Counted from the stretch's first letter, positions 19,099-27,986 are shown. The stretch is DNA of 64,000 bases from Streptomyces chryseus (GCF_014650755.1 NZ_BMVO01000002.1:248001-312000), one strand, 5' to 3'. The notes: generated from the letters alone by a model not told the origin. Program-made: numbers and translations.

Positions 19099-19959
19099 GT
19101 GCGTAAGAACATCAAGATCACCGCCGCTGCCGCCGCCTCCGCCGCCCTCGCCCTCGGCCTCACCGCCTGCGGCACGGCCTCCGACCCGGGCGCCAAGACC
19201 GAGTCGGGCGGCAAGGCCGACGCGTCCAAGGCGCTCGTCGTCGCCGCGTCCCCGACGCCGCACGCCGACATCCTGAACTACGTCAAGGACAACCTGGCGG
19301 CGAAGGCCGGCCTGAAGCTCGAGATCCGGGAGTTCACGGACTACGTCCTGCCGAACACCGCCACCCAGAGCGGCGAGGTCGACGCCAACTTCTTCCAGCA
19401 CAAGCCGTACCTCGACGACTTCAACAAGAAGAAGGGCACCACCATCGTGCCCGTCGCCGACGTCCACCTGGAGCCGCTGGCCCTCTACTCCAAGAAGGCC
19501 GAGGACCTCAAGGACATCAAGCCCGGCCAGACGGTCGCGGTTCCCAACGACACCACCAACGAGGGCCGCGCGCTCAAGCTGCTCGCGGACAACGGCCTGA
19601 TCACGCTGGAGGACGGCGCGGGCCAGGACGCCAAGCTGAGCGACATCAAGGACAAGAAGGGCCTTGAGTTCAAGGAGCTGGAGGCGGCCACGCTGCCCCG
19701 CGCCCTGAACGACGTCGACGCGGCGGTCATCAACGGCAACTACGCCATCGAGGCCGACCTCTCGCCCGCCAAGGACTCGCTGGCGATCGAGAAGGCCGAA
19801 GGCAACCCGTACGCCAACTTCCTCGCGGTCAAGAAGGGCAACGAGAAGGACGCCCGGGTCGAGAAGCTGGCCAAGCTGCTCAACTCCGCCGAGGTCAAGA
19901 AGTTCATCGAGGACGAGTACGCCGGCTCGATCGTGCCGGCCTTCGGCGCCAAGTCCTGA
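19099..19959 (+). CDS. metQ: Methionine-binding lipoprotein
   Basis: MetQ is the extracellular substrate-binding component. The 286-residue precursor begins with a lipoprotein signal (VRKNIKITAAAAASAALALG) and the lipobox LTAC, so Cys24 is the lipidation site. The mature part belongs to the NlpA family: SPTPHADILNYV, the EIREFTDYVLPNTA strand, NFFQHKPYLDDF and PNDTTNEGRALKLL. The GTG at 19099 has AAAGAGG eight bases upstream. It may bind methionine or a related thioether; relatives also take up cystine or other amino acids, and the Cys codons of the leader peptide leave that open. A long terminator follows. Confidence 0.95.
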   Translation: MRKNIKITAAAAASAALALGLTACGTASDPGAKTESGGKADASKALVVAASPTPHADILNYVKDNLAAKAGLKLEIREFTDYVLPNTATQSGEVDANFFQHKPYLDDFNKKKGTTIVPVADVHLEPLALYSKKAEDLKDIKPGQTVAVPNDTTNEGRALKLLADNGLITLEDGAGQDAKLSDIKDKKGLEFKELEAATLPRALNDVDAAVINGNYAIEADLSPAKDSLAIEKAEGNPYANFLAVKKGNEKDARVEKLAKLLNSAEVKKFIEDEYAGSIVPAFGAKS

Positions 19960-19975
19960 CGCCCGTACGGTCCTT

Positions 19976-20027
19976 GTGCACGAAGGCCCCGCCGGCCCCC
20001 CACGGGCCGCGCGGGGCCTTCGCGCAC
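19976..20027 (+). terminator. Terminator of the metNIQ operon
   Basis: CGAAGGCCCCG (19981-19991) pairs perfectly with CGGGGCCTTCG (20012-20022), and GTGC/GCAC extend it outward with one mismatch. The loop itself can fold (GGCC/GGCC). There is no T-run. Confidence 0.75.
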
Positions 20028-20122
20028 CCGGAGCGCCGCCACCCGGCCATGCACACGGCGGCGATGATGCTGCATGCTGTGCCTTTACGTCCCTCACGAC
20101 GGTCCACGGCATGGAGCTGAGC

Positions 20123-20770
20123 ATGACTACCACCTTCCCGGACATCTCCATCAGCACGGACCGGCTGGTGCTGCGCCCCTTCGACGAGTCGGACATCCCC
20201 GCGCTGACCGAGATGATGAGCGACGAGATGGTCATCGCCTGGACCGCCGCGCCCCACCCCTACACCACACTCGACGCCGAGCGCTGGGTCCGCAGGATCG
20301 CTCCTGCTGAGCGCACCCAGGGCCGGGGGATCGCCTTCGCCGTCACCGAGTTCCTCACCCAGCGGCTCGTCGGGACCGTCCACCTGCGGCACACCGACTG
20401 GCGCACGCGCGCCACCGAGGTCGCCTACGTGACGGCGCCGTGGGCGCGCGGCGAGGGGTACGCCACCGAGGCCGTGCTCGCCGTCGCCCAGTGGATCTTC
20501 CGGGACCAGCGGTTCGAGCGCCTCGAACTGCGCACCGCCGCCGACAACACCGCTTCCCAGCAGGTCGCCCAGAAGATCGGCTGCATCAGCGAGGGCGTCC
20601 TGCGTAACGCCTGGATAGCGCGCACCCGGACCGAGAACGGCACGGACGGCGGCTGGACCGACATCCGCACGGATCTGATCGTGTGGAGCCTGCTGCCCGA
20701 GGACCTCGAAGGCGTGGCCGACCGGATGGCCGACGCGGGCGGTTACGGCGCGTACAACGACTGGAACTGA
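20123..20770 (+). CDS. GNAT family N-acetyltransferase (RimJ/RimL type)
   Basis: A 215-residue acetyltransferase with RimJ-like layout: STDRLVLRPFDESDIPALTEM at the start, VTAPWARGEGYATEAVLAVAQWIF as motif A, and ELRTAADNTASQQVAQKIGC as motif B, the part that marks alpha-N-acetylation of proteins or small amines in this subfamily. The substrate is unknown. The ATG at 20123 is chosen because GGAG lies six bases upstream; the ATG four codons earlier (20111) is a weaker alternative. It stands alone between the metNIQ terminator and the cobL gene, with 122 bases on the downstream side. Confidence 0.87.
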   Translation: MTTTFPDISISTDRLVLRPFDESDIPALTEMMSDEMVIAWTAAPHPYTTLDAERWVRRIAPAERTQGRGIAFAVTEFLTQRLVGTVHLRHTDWRTRATEVAYVTAPWARGEGYATEAVLAVAQWIFRDQRFERLELRTAADNTASQQVAQKIGCISEGVLRNAWIARTRTENGTDGGWTDIRTDLIVWSLLPEDLEGVADRMADAGGYGAYNDWN

Positions 20771-20892
20771 CCGCCCGCCCGGGGCCGTCCTGGTCCGTAC
20801 CGGATACGCTCACCCTGCCCGCCGCCGCAACAGCAGCCACTGCCACCCCACCCACCGCATCCACCAGCGACGACTTCAGGAGACTGACAAGG

Positions 20893-22182
20893 ATGGCCGA
20901 CCGGGTCACGGTGATCGGCTGGGACGGATCGCCGCTCACCGCCGCGGCCAGGTCCGCCCTCGCGGCCGCCACCCTCGTCGCGGGCGCCGGACACCATCTG
21001 GCGCTCCCCGAAGTGCCGCCGGGCGCCGAGCGCATCCGCCTCGGGAGCGTCGAACTCGCCGCCCGCCGCATCGCCGGGCACCGGGGTACGGCGGTCGTCC
21101 TCGCCGACGGGGACCCGGGCTTCTTCGGGGTCGTCCGCACCCTGCGCGCGCCCCAGCACGGCCTGGAGGTCGAGGTCGTGCCCGCCGTCTCCTCGGTGGC
21201 CACCGCCTTCGCCCGCGCCGGGATGCCCTGGGACGACGCCCAGATCGTCGTCGCCCACAGCCGTACGCTGCGCCGCGCCGTCAACGTGTGCCGCGCGTAC
21301 CCCAAGGTCGCGGTGCTCACGTCGCCGGGCGCCGGCCCCGCCGAACTCGCCCTGCTGCTCGAAGGGGTCCACCGCACCTTCGTGATCTGCGAGGAGCTGG
21401 GCACGGCCCGTGAGCAGGTCACCGTCCTCACGTCCGACAAGGCCGCCGACCACGCCTGGCGCGACCCCAACGTCGTCATCGTCATCGGAGGCAGCGCCGG
21501 CCCCGTCTCCGCCGCCGGTCTGGGCGGCCCCGGCGGTCCCGGCGGCGCGGGAGGCGGCTGGATCGGCGGCCGCGACTCCGGCTACCCGCCCGCCGTACGG
21601 GGCTGGGCGCTGCCCGCGAGCGCGTACGCCGACGGAGACGACGCCCGGCCGGACCGCACGCCGGCCGGAGAGGGCGAGTGGGCCGGACTGCGGGCCGCCC
21701 AGCTGGCCCGCCTCGGACCGCGCACCGGCGACCTGGTCTGGGACATCGGCTCGGGCAGCGGCGCCCTCGCCGTGGAGGCGGCGAGATTCGGCGCGGCGGT
21801 CATCGCCGTCGACGCCGACCCGGACGCGTGCGGCCGTACGACGGCCGCCGCCCGGCGTTTCGGCGTACAGCTCCAGGTCGTGCACGGGCGGGCGCCGTAC
21901 GTTCTGGAGAACCTGCCCGAGCCCGACGTCGTCCGCATCGGGGGCGGCGGAGTGCCCGTCGTCTCCGCCTGCGCGGACCGCAGGCCCGAACGCATCGTGA
22001 CGCACGCGTCCACACGCGACGAGGCGGAGGCGATCGGCCGGGCGCTCACCGAGGGCGGCTACGCCGTCGAGTGCGCGCTGCTCCAGTCCGTCGAACTCGA
22101 CACCCACGCCTGGTCGGAACGCGACCGCTCGGTGGTCTTCCTGCTCTCCGGTGTCCAGGAACGGCGCGAAGCGTCCAGGTGA
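20893..22182 (+). CDS. cobL: Precorrin-6Y C5,15-methyltransferase (decarboxylating), CbiE-CbiT fusion
   Basis: CobL methylates precorrin-6Y at C5 and C15 and decarboxylates the C12 acetate during aerobic cobalamin synthesis. The 429-residue protein has the CbiE half (about 1-190, with GHRGTAVVLADGDPGFFG) and the CbiT half (about 255-400, with the SAM loop LVWDIGSGSGALAVEAARFG). Between them lies a Gly-rich linker (GLGGPGGPGGAGGG, around 210-223) longer than usual. The ATG at 20893 has AGGAG about ten bases upstream; earlier in-frame codons encode unrelated low-complexity residues. bluB-cobT follows after 370 bases. The gene is not close to other corrin-ring genes except the downstream CobT and CobA types. 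Confidence 0.94.
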   Translation: MADRVTVIGWDGSPLTAAARSALAAATLVAGAGHHLALPEVPPGAERIRLGSVELAARRIAGHRGTAVVLADGDPGFFGVVRTLRAPQHGLEVEVVPAVSSVATAFARAGMPWDDAQIVVAHSRTLRRAVNVCRAYPKVAVLTSPGAGPAELALLLEGVHRTFVICEELGTAREQVTVLTSDKAADHAWRDPNVVIVIGGSAGPVSAAGLGGPGGPGGAGGGWIGGRDSGYPPAVRGWALPASAYADGDDARPDRTPAGEGEWAGLRAAQLARLGPRTGDLVWDIGSGSGALAVEAARFGAAVIAVDADPDACGRTTAAARRFGVQLQVVHGRAPYVLENLPEPDVVRIGGGGVPVVSACADRRPERIVTHASTRDEAEAIGRALTEGGYAVECALLQSVELDTHAWSERDRSVVFLLSGVQERREASR

Positions 22183-22552
22183 ACCCGGGGGACCGGTGTC
22201 CAGGACCGCGCCCCGTGATGATGCCGCCGCAGGGCGCGGGGTAGGCTGGCCGATCGTTGTACCGCAGCCGGGCGTTCGGCGCTTCGTTCGCCAATGTCCG
22301 GAAAAAGGGCCCGTTTTGGAGCTCTGTGTGGTACGGCGCAGCCGGGGGCGCGCAACGTGGCGCAGCCCACAGCGGGCCGTGGCGGGACTTCCCGCCCTGG
22401 CGGCGAACGGCCGCGAGAATGCATGGTGTCGACGGGGCTTTCGTGCCGCGCGACGGGGACGCTCGTTGTTGTTGCAGCGAGTGTCGGACGTGCCGCGAGC
22501 GGGCGTCCCGGGCGAAGGCCGAAGGAGCACAAGCGATGGGCGAGGGGTACGC
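22183..22552 (+). other. Gap between cobL and bluB-cobT
   Basis: These 370 bases hold a hairpin after cobL (22206-22239), a perfect 16-base palindrome GGCGGGACTTCCCGCC (22381-22396), and a 45-codon Cys-rich upstream ORF (22419-22556). GGTGTCCAGGA occurs twice (22150 and 22195), once inside cobL. I looked for the B12-box of a cobalamin riboswitch and did not find a convincing one. Confidence 0.5.
22206..22239 (+). terminator. Hairpin after cobL
   Basis: CCGCGCCC (22206-22213) pairs with GGGCGCGG (22232-22239); loop of 18 bases. Moderate stem without T-run. Confidence 0.4.
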
Positions 22553-22556
22553 ATGA
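22419..22556 (+). CDS. Possible Cys-rich upstream ORF coupled to bluB-cobT
   Basis: From ATG 22419 a 45-codon frame ends in a TGA that overlaps the ATG of bluB-cobT (ATGA, 22553-22556). It contains the cluster CCCSECRTC, five Cys in nine residues, partly TGT codons that are rare in this genome. This resembles Cys-rich upstream ORFs that control downstream translation, or a small metal-binding peptide. Third-position T is more frequent than in neighbouring genes, so chance cannot be excluded. No clear ribosome site precedes the ATG. Confidence 0.3.
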   Translation: MHGVDGAFVPRDGDARCCCSECRTCRERASRAKAEGAQAMGEGYA

Positions 22557-25500
22557 CTGACACCGGCCGGGTCCCGGGCGAGGGACTGCCGGAGGACGCA
22601 GGCATGGTGGCGCAGCCGGGCATCCCCGCTCCGGACGCGTACACCTTCCTCGAACCCTCCGAGAGCGCTGCCGAGGACGACGACCTGCTGCTGATGCCGG
22701 GCGCGCAGGGCGCGTGGAGCGACCCGCAGGTCGTACCGCCGCCGCAGTCCCAGACGCAGGTGCCGCCGCAGATACAGCAGGTGCCGCAGCACGCGGTGCG
22801 GACCCCCGAGGCGGTGGAACAGGCCGCCGAGGCCCCGCAGGCCGAGCCCGCGGCCGGTGGCGCCGAGCCGCTGAGCGTGCCGCAGCCGCTGCCCCGGCCC
22901 GAGAGCGGGACGGACGCGCCCGGCGCGCACGAGACCGGTGGCCGCGACTCCGGCTCCGTGGACCTCAGCGCCGTTCGTACGCCGCAGCCGGCGGCCGCGG
23001 TGGCGCAGGCGCCGGCGCCCGCGCGGCGTCCCCTCCACCTCGGCCCGCCGGTGCCCGACGCGACCGGCGGCGTCGTACGGTCGCTGGCCGACCGGGGACC
23101 CGCGGCGGGCGCGACGAGCGCACCCGTGATGCCGCAGAGCCCGGCGCCCGTGCGGCAGCCGGCTCCGCCGGTCGCCGGACCGGAGTACCTGGACATTCCG
23201 AGCGCCGAGGCGGCCGCGCTGCCCGGGCCGCAGCTCGGCATGATTCCGTCGCAGGCCGCAACCTCATGGCCTCAGCCTCAGGAGTCCCAGGCACCCCAGG
23301 AGACCCCAGCAGAAACGGTCGTTCCGGAGGCTGCCACTCCGCAACCGCCGGCCCAGGCCGCGGAGCCGGTTCCGGCGCCCGCGCCCACGCCCGTCCCGGA
23401 GGAGCCCGCGCCCGCCCCGGCCGCGCCGGAGCCGGTGACCCCGGAGCCGGTCGCTGTCGTGGAGCCGGCGGCACCCGAGCCGGTCGTCACGGCCCCGGCC
23501 ACTCCGGAACCTCAGCAGCCCGAACCCGAGCAGCCCGAGGCGGAGCAGCAGCCCGAACCCCAGCAGTTCGAGGCGGAGCAGCAGCCCGAACCCCAGCAGC
23601 CGCTGCCGGCTCAGGAGCCCCAGCCCGCCGCCGACTTCGTCCCGGCCGAGCCGCTCGTCGTCGCGGCGCCGGTCGCGGAGCCGGCCGAGCCGGTGACGGA
23701 CGCGACCCCGCTCGCTGTCGCCCCCGAGGCGGCCCCCGAGCCCGAAGCGCAGCCCGCGCCGGCCCCCGAGCCCGTACCGGCTGAGGCGACGGCTCCCGAG
23801 CCGGAGCCCGAGCCGGCGATCGTTGCCGCCCCCGAGCCCGAGGCGCCCGAGGCAGCGCAGGAGCCCGAGCCGGAAGCGCCCCAGGCAGCGCCGGAGTCGG
23901 CCCTCGAACCGGCCGCAGCAGCCGTCGATCCGCAGTCGCAGCCGGAACCGCAGCCGGAGACAACTCCGATCCCGGAGCAGCCGGCCGCCCCGGCCACCGA
24001 CACCTTCCCCGCCCTCGCCGACGCGGAGCCGGTGGCGGAAGCCCCCGCTCCCGTCCTGGTGCCCGCCCCGCGCGACGGCGGCCCCGCAGCGGAGCTGCCC
24101 GTACAGCAGGAGCCGGAGCCGGTGGCCGAGCCCGCCCCGGCGAGCGCCGCCACCCCCGAGCCGGAAGCAGCGCCTCAGCCCACGCCCACCCCCGAGCCCA
24201 CACCACAGGAGCCTGCGGCAGCCGCCCCCTCTGCCCCGGCCTCGGCCTCCGCACCGGCGCCCGGGTACGACGACGCCGAGCGCGAGGCGGTCCTGCGGGT
24301 CATGCGGGAGCGGCGCGACATCCGCAACGGCTTCCGCGGCGACCCCATCCCGCACGAGGTCCTGCTGCGCGTCCTGGAAGCCGCGCACACCGCGCCGAGC
24401 GTCGGCCACTCCCAGCCGTGGGACTTCGTGGTCATCCGCTCCGCCGAGACGCGCCGGACGATGCACGAACTGGCGGTCCGCCAGCGCGACGCGTACGCCA
24501 AGTCGCTGCCCAAGGGCCGGGCGAAGCAGTTCAAGGAACTGAAGATCGAGGCCATCCTCGACACCCCGGTGAACATCGTCGTCACCGCCGACCCGACCCG
24601 CGGCGGCCGGCACACCCTGGGCCGCCACACACAGCCGCAGATGGCGCCGTACTCCTCCGCGCTCGCGGTCGAGAACCTGTGGCTCGCGGCCCGCGCCGAG
24701 GGACTGGGCGTCGGCTGGGTCAGTTTCTTCGACGAGCGGGAGATGGTCCGCGCCCTGGGCCTGCCCGAGCACCTCGAAGTCGTCGCGTACCTCTGCGTCG
24801 GCTACGTCGACGAGTTCCCGGAGGAGCCCGAGCTGATGCAGGCGGGCTGGTCCAAGCGCCGCCCGCTCTCCTGGGTCGTCCACGAGGAGACGTACGGCCG
24901 CCGCGCGCTGCCCGGCGAGGAGCCGCACGACCTTCTCCAGGAGACGGTCTCCAACATCCGCCCGCTGGACGCCAAGGCGCTCGGCGAGGCGTGGGAACGC
25001 CAGAAGCGCATGACCAAGCCGGCCGGTGCGCTCGGCATGCTGGAGATCATCTCGGCGCAGCTCAGCGGCCTGTCCCGGATGTGTCCGCCGCCGATCCCCG
25101 AGCCCGCGGCCGTCGCGATCTTCGCCGGTGACCACGGCGTCCACGCCCAGGGAGTCACGGCCTGGCCGCAGGAAGTGACCTCCCAGATGGTCGCCAACAT
25201 CCTCGGCGGCGGCGCGGTCTGCAACGCCTTCGCGAGCCAGGTGGGCGCGGAGGTCTGTGTGGTGGACGTCGGCGTGGCCGGCGAACTCCCTTCCACCCCG
25301 GGCCTGTTGCCCCGCAAGGTGCGCGCGGGAACGGCGGACTTCACCACGGGTCAGGCGCTCACCCACGAGGAGGTGCTCGCCGCGATCGAGGTGGGCATCG
25401 AAACGGCGCGCGATCTGGTGGCGGCGGGCAACAAGGCGCTGGTCACCGGTGAGATGGGCATCGCCAACACCACGGTCTCGGCAGCCCTGATCGCCGTCTA

Positions 25501-25981
25501 CACGGGCCTGGACCCGGCTGAGATCACCGGCCGCGGTACGGGCATCAACGACGAGATGCACGCCCGCAAGGTCGACGTCGTACGCCGTGCCCTCGAACTG
25601 CACCAGCCGGATCCGTCGGACCCGATCGGCGTCCTGGCGGCGGTCGGCGGCCTGGAGCACGCGGCGCTGGTCGGCTTCCTGCTCGGCGGAGCGTCGCTGC
25701 GTACGCCGGTGATCCTCGACGGCGTCAGCGCGGGAGCGGCCGCGCTGGTGGCCCGCGCCATCGCCCCCGAGGCGCTGGCGGCCTGCATCGCGGGCCACCG
25801 CAGCGCGGAACCGGGCCACGTGGCCGCCCTCAACAAGCTGGGCCTGCGCCCCCTGGTCGACCTGGACCTGCGTCTCGGCGAGGGCACGGGCGCCCTCCTG
25901 GCGCTGCCGGTGGTGCAGAGCGCGGCGCGCGCGATGCACGAGGTGGCGACGTTCGACTCGGCAGGAGTCACGGAGAAGTAA
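22553..25981 (+). CDS. cobT: BluB-CobT fusion with long Pro/Glu/Ala-rich N-terminus
   Basis: A 1142-residue protein in three parts. Residues about 1-565 are low complexity, rich in Pro, Glu, Ala and Gln with repeated EPE/PEP and EQQPEPQQ units, probably disordered. Residues about 568-795 are a nitroreductase-fold BluB domain (RERRDIRNGF, APSVGHSQPWDFVV, GLGVGWVSFF), which converts FMNH2 to dimethylbenzimidazole. Residues about 800-1142 are CobT, which attaches phosphoribose to that base; visible motifs are GALGMLE, FAGDHGVHAQG, TGEMGIANTT and GRGTGIND. So one chain should make and activate the lower ligand of cobalamin. The ATG at 22553 has GAGGGG five bases upstream. The N-terminal extension is much longer than either enzyme needs; its role is unknown. 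Confidence 0.93.
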   Translation: MTDTGRVPGEGLPEDAGMVAQPGIPAPDAYTFLEPSESAAEDDDLLLMPGAQGAWSDPQVVPPPQSQTQVPPQIQQVPQHAVRTPEAVEQAAEAPQAEPAAGGAEPLSVPQPLPRPESGTDAPGAHETGGRDSGSVDLSAVRTPQPAAAVAQAPAPARRPLHLGPPVPDATGGVVRSLADRGPAAGATSAPVMPQSPAPVRQPAPPVAGPEYLDIPSAEAAALPGPQLGMIPSQAATSWPQPQESQAPQETPAETVVPEAATPQPPAQAAEPVPAPAPTPVPEEPAPAPAAPEPVTPEPVAVVEPAAPEPVVTAPATPEPQQPEPEQPEAEQQPEPQQFEAEQQPEPQQPLPAQEPQPAADFVPAEPLVVAAPVAEPAEPVTDATPLAVAPEAAPEPEAQPAPAPEPVPAEATAPEPEPEPAIVAAPEPEAPEAAQEPEPEAPQAAPESALEPAAAAVDPQSQPEPQPETTPIPEQPAAPATDTFPALADAEPVAEAPAPVLVPAPRDGGPAAELPVQQEPEPVAEPAPASAATPEPEAAPQPTPTPEPTPQEPAAAAPSAPASASAPAPGYDDAEREAVLRVMRERRDIRNGFRGDPIPHEVLLRVLEAAHTAPSVGHSQPWDFVVIRSAETRRTMHELAVRQRDAYAKSLPKGRAKQFKELKIEAILDTPVNIVVTADPTRGGRHTLGRHTQPQMAPYSSALAVENLWLAARAEGLGVGWVSFFDEREMVRALGLPEHLEVVAYLCVGYVDEFPEEPELMQAGWSKRRPLSWVVHEETYGRRALPGEEPHDLLQETVSNIRPLDAKALGEAWERQKRMTKPAGALGMLEIISAQLSGLSRMCPPPIPEPAAVAIFAGDHGVHAQGVTAWPQEVTSQMVANILGGGAVCNAFASQVGAEVCVVDVGVAGELPSTPGLLPRKVRAGTADFTTGQALTHEEVLAAIEVGIETARDLVAAGNKALVTGEMGIANTTVSAALIAVYTGLDPAEITGRGTGINDEMHARKVDVVRRALELHQPDPSDPIGVLAAVGGLEHAALVGFLLGGASLRTPVILDGVSAGAAALVARAIAPEALAACIAGHRSAEPGHVAALNKLGLRPLVDLDLRLGEGTGALLALPVVQSAARAMHEVATFDSAGVTEK

Positions 25982-25999
25982 CCGCACCCCGGCCGGCCC

Positions 26000-26029
26000 G
26001 TGCCCCCCGCGCTCCACCGCGGGGGGCAC
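26000..26029 (+). terminator. Terminator after bluB-cobT
   Basis: GTGCCCCCCGCG (26000-26011) pairs perfectly with CGCGGGGGGCAC (26018-26029), 12 bp with a six-base loop, 18 bases after the stop codon. No T-run. Confidence 0.75.
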
Positions 26030-26100
26030 ACCGCTACCCTCGCCCGCCACCGACACCACCGCCCCCTCCACCCGGCCGAGGAGAGCGGCACCACGCCCCA

Positions 26101-26307
26101 GCATGCCGATCGCAGTCCACGGCCGGGCCTGGCCCGCTCGCAGTGACGCGAGGGGCGTGTCGGGGAGCTACGCGCAGGGTGGGAACGAGCGGTGTCACAC
26201 GCCCCGCATGCCTCTCGCAGCCCGTGGCGGGGCAGGCCCGCCTCTCACGGCGCCGGGAGGGGATGTGTCGGGGCGCTCCCCGCAGGGTGTCGAACGCGAC
26301 ACGCCCC
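26101..26307. repeat. Tandem imperfect repeat of about 105 and 102 bases
   Basis: Copy 1 (26101-26205) and copy 2 (26206-26307) both start with GCATGCC, continue with TCGCAG, share GTGTCGGGG and GCAGGGTG, and end with ACGCCCC. Each has inverted ends for a hairpin: GGGGCGTGT (26152-26160) with ACACGCCCC (26197-26205) in copy 1, and GTGTCG with CGACAC in copy 2. It lies in an intergenic gap. It could be a mobile repetitive element or a duplicated regulatory hairpin. Confidence 0.6.
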
Positions 26308-26681
26308 CAACGATCCCCGTGCCCGAACGTTCGGCACCCGAGGAGACGCCGCGACGCGGCACCGATCCCGTCCGCGAGCCGAGGCCCCGCAGCCCGCCCC
26401 ACCGCCTCCCGCCCCCGCAGCAACCGCCCCACCGCTTCCCGGCCCCGGGCAGCAACCGCCCCCCGCAGCACCCCGGCCCACCCCGTCGGCAATGCCCCGA
26501 AGCCACCCGCCCTGCCCCCCGGCCGCCGGTGACCCCGAAGCCCCCGGCCCGTAAGGTATTGGCGGGGGCTCGAACCCCTCCCACCAGCCGCTTCACCGTC
26601 GCAGCGGCGCAAGGCCCCCACGCCGCACACCGGCAGAGCCGCAAGCCGCACCCACCTCCCCGCCCCGAGGAGCCGCACGCC

Positions 26682-27986
26682 ATGACAGCGCCGCACGCCG
26701 CCGCAGGCGATTCGTACCCCGCCTACCCCGTCGGACTCCGCCTCGCCGGCCGGCGCGTAGTCGTCATCGGCGGCGGCCAGGTCGCCCAGCGCCGTCTCCC
26801 GGCGCTCATCGCGACCGGCGCCGACATCGTCCTCGTGTCTCCGTCCGCCACCCCCTCCGTGGAGGCGATGGCGGAAGCCGGCGAGATCCGCTGGGAGCGC
26901 CGCCCGTACGCCGAGGGAGACCTGGCGGAAGCCTGGTACGCCCTGATCGCGTCCACCGACACCGCCGCCAACGCCGCAGCCTCCGCCGAGGCGGAACGTA
27001 CCCGCACCTGGTGCGTGCGCTCCGACGACGCCGAAGCGGCCACCGCCTGGACGCCCGCCACCGGCCGCTCCGAGGGCGTGACCGTGGCCGTCCTCACCAG
27101 CGGAGGCCCCGACCCCCGCCGCACCGCCGCCGTACGCGACGCCATCGTCGAGGGCCTGCGTGACGGCACCCTCGTAGCCCCGCACCACCGCACCCGTACC
27201 GCCGGCGTTGCCCTTGTCGGCGGCGGTCCCGGCGACCCGGACCTGATCACGGTGCGCGGCCGCCGCCTCCTCGCCGAGGCCGACGTCGTCATCGCGGACC
27301 GCCTCGGCCCGCGCGACCTCCTCGACGAACTCCCGCCGCACGTCGAGGTGATCGACGCCGCGAAGATCCCGTACGGCCGCTTCATGGCCCAGGAGGCCAT
27401 CAACAACGCGCTCATCGAGCACGCCAAGGCGGGCAAGGCCGTCGTACGCCTCAAGGGCGGCGACCCGTTCGTCTTCGGCCGCGGCATGGAGGAAGCGCAG
27501 GCGCTCGCCGAGGCCGGCATCCCGTGCACCGTGGTCCCCGGCATCTCCAGCTCCATCAGCGTGCCCGGCGCGGCCGGCATCCCCGTCACCCACCGGGGCG
27601 TGGCGCACGAGTTCACGGTGATCAGCGGCCACGTCGCCCCCGAGGATCCGCGCTCCCTCGTCGACTGGAAGGCGGTCGCGGGCCTGCGCGGCACGCTCGT
27701 ACTCCTCATGGCCGTCGAGCGGATCGGCGCGATCGCCGAGGCCCTGACGGCGTACGGCCGCTCGCCCGAAACCCCCGTGGCGATCATCCAGGAGGGCACG
27801 ATGGCCACCCAGCGCCGCGTGGACGCGACGCTCGCGACGGTCGCGCGGAGGGCCAGGGCCGAGGACGTACGCCCGCCCGCGGTGATCGTCATCGGCGAGG
27901 TCGTCACCGTGAACCCCCAGGAGGCAGGACCGGCGCACTCCCCGGAGGCAGGCCCGGCCCAGGCCGCGCCGCCGAACGAGCGGTAA
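26682..27986 (+). CDS. cobA: Precorrin-2 dehydrogenase / uroporphyrinogen-III C-methyltransferase (SirC-CobA fusion)
   Basis: A 434-residue protein that makes precorrin-2 from uroporphyrinogen III and oxidises it toward sirohydrochlorin, feeding sirohaem or cobalamin. Residues about 15-165 are the NAD-binding SirC/Met8-like domain (GRRVVVIGGGQVAQRR). Residues about 175-420 are the SUMT methyltransferase: VALVGGGPGDPDLIT, DAAKIPYG, LKGGDPFVFGRG and the SAM pocket VPGISSSISVPG. The order is that of CysG, though the middle Met8 dimerisation part is short; whether chelatase activity is present cannot be judged. The ATG at 26682 has GAGGAG nine bases upstream. It is separated from cobT by 700 bases of repeats and low-complexity DNA. 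Confidence 0.93.
   Translation: MTAPHAAAGDSYPAYPVGLRLAGRRVVVIGGGQVAQRRLPALIATGADIVLVSPSATPSVEAMAEAGEIRWERRPYAEGDLAEAWYALIASTDTAANAAASAEAERTRTWCVRSDDAEAATAWTPATGRSEGVTVAVLTSGGPDPRRTAAVRDAIVEGLRDGTLVAPHHRTRTAGVALVGGGPGDPDLITVRGRRLLAEADVVIADRLGPRDLLDELPPHVEVIDAAKIPYGRFMAQEAINNALIEHAKAGKAVVRLKGGDPFVFGRGMEEAQALAEAGIPCTVVPGISSSISVPGAAGIPVTHRGVAHEFTVISGHVAPEDPRSLVDWKAVAGLRGTLVLLMAVERIGAIAEALTAYGRSPETPVAIIQEGTMATQRRVDATLATVARRARAEDVRPPAVIVIGEVVTVNPQEAGPAHSPEAGPAQAAPPNER

Larger units (their letters stand above)
25982..26681 (+). other. 700-base gap before the SirC-CobA gene
   Basis: No convincing gene is seen. It contains a strong terminator after cobT (26000-26029), a tandem imperfect repeat (26101-26307), and then a C-rich, Pro-codon-like tract up to the ribosome site GAGGAG (26667-26672). 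The open frames on both strands here are Pro/Arg- or Gly-rich without family similarity. Confidence 0.6.

Noticed and set aside
22183..22552. Cobalamin riboswitch before bluB-cobT
   Set aside because: I looked for the conserved B12-box and core helices and found no convincing match; a covariance-model search would be decisive.
23264..26104. A 946-codon minus-strand frame with Gly/Arg/Leu-rich repeats
   Set aside because: It is the complement of the Pro/Glu-rich head of BluB-CobT; the repeat-like look comes from that low-complexity coding sequence.
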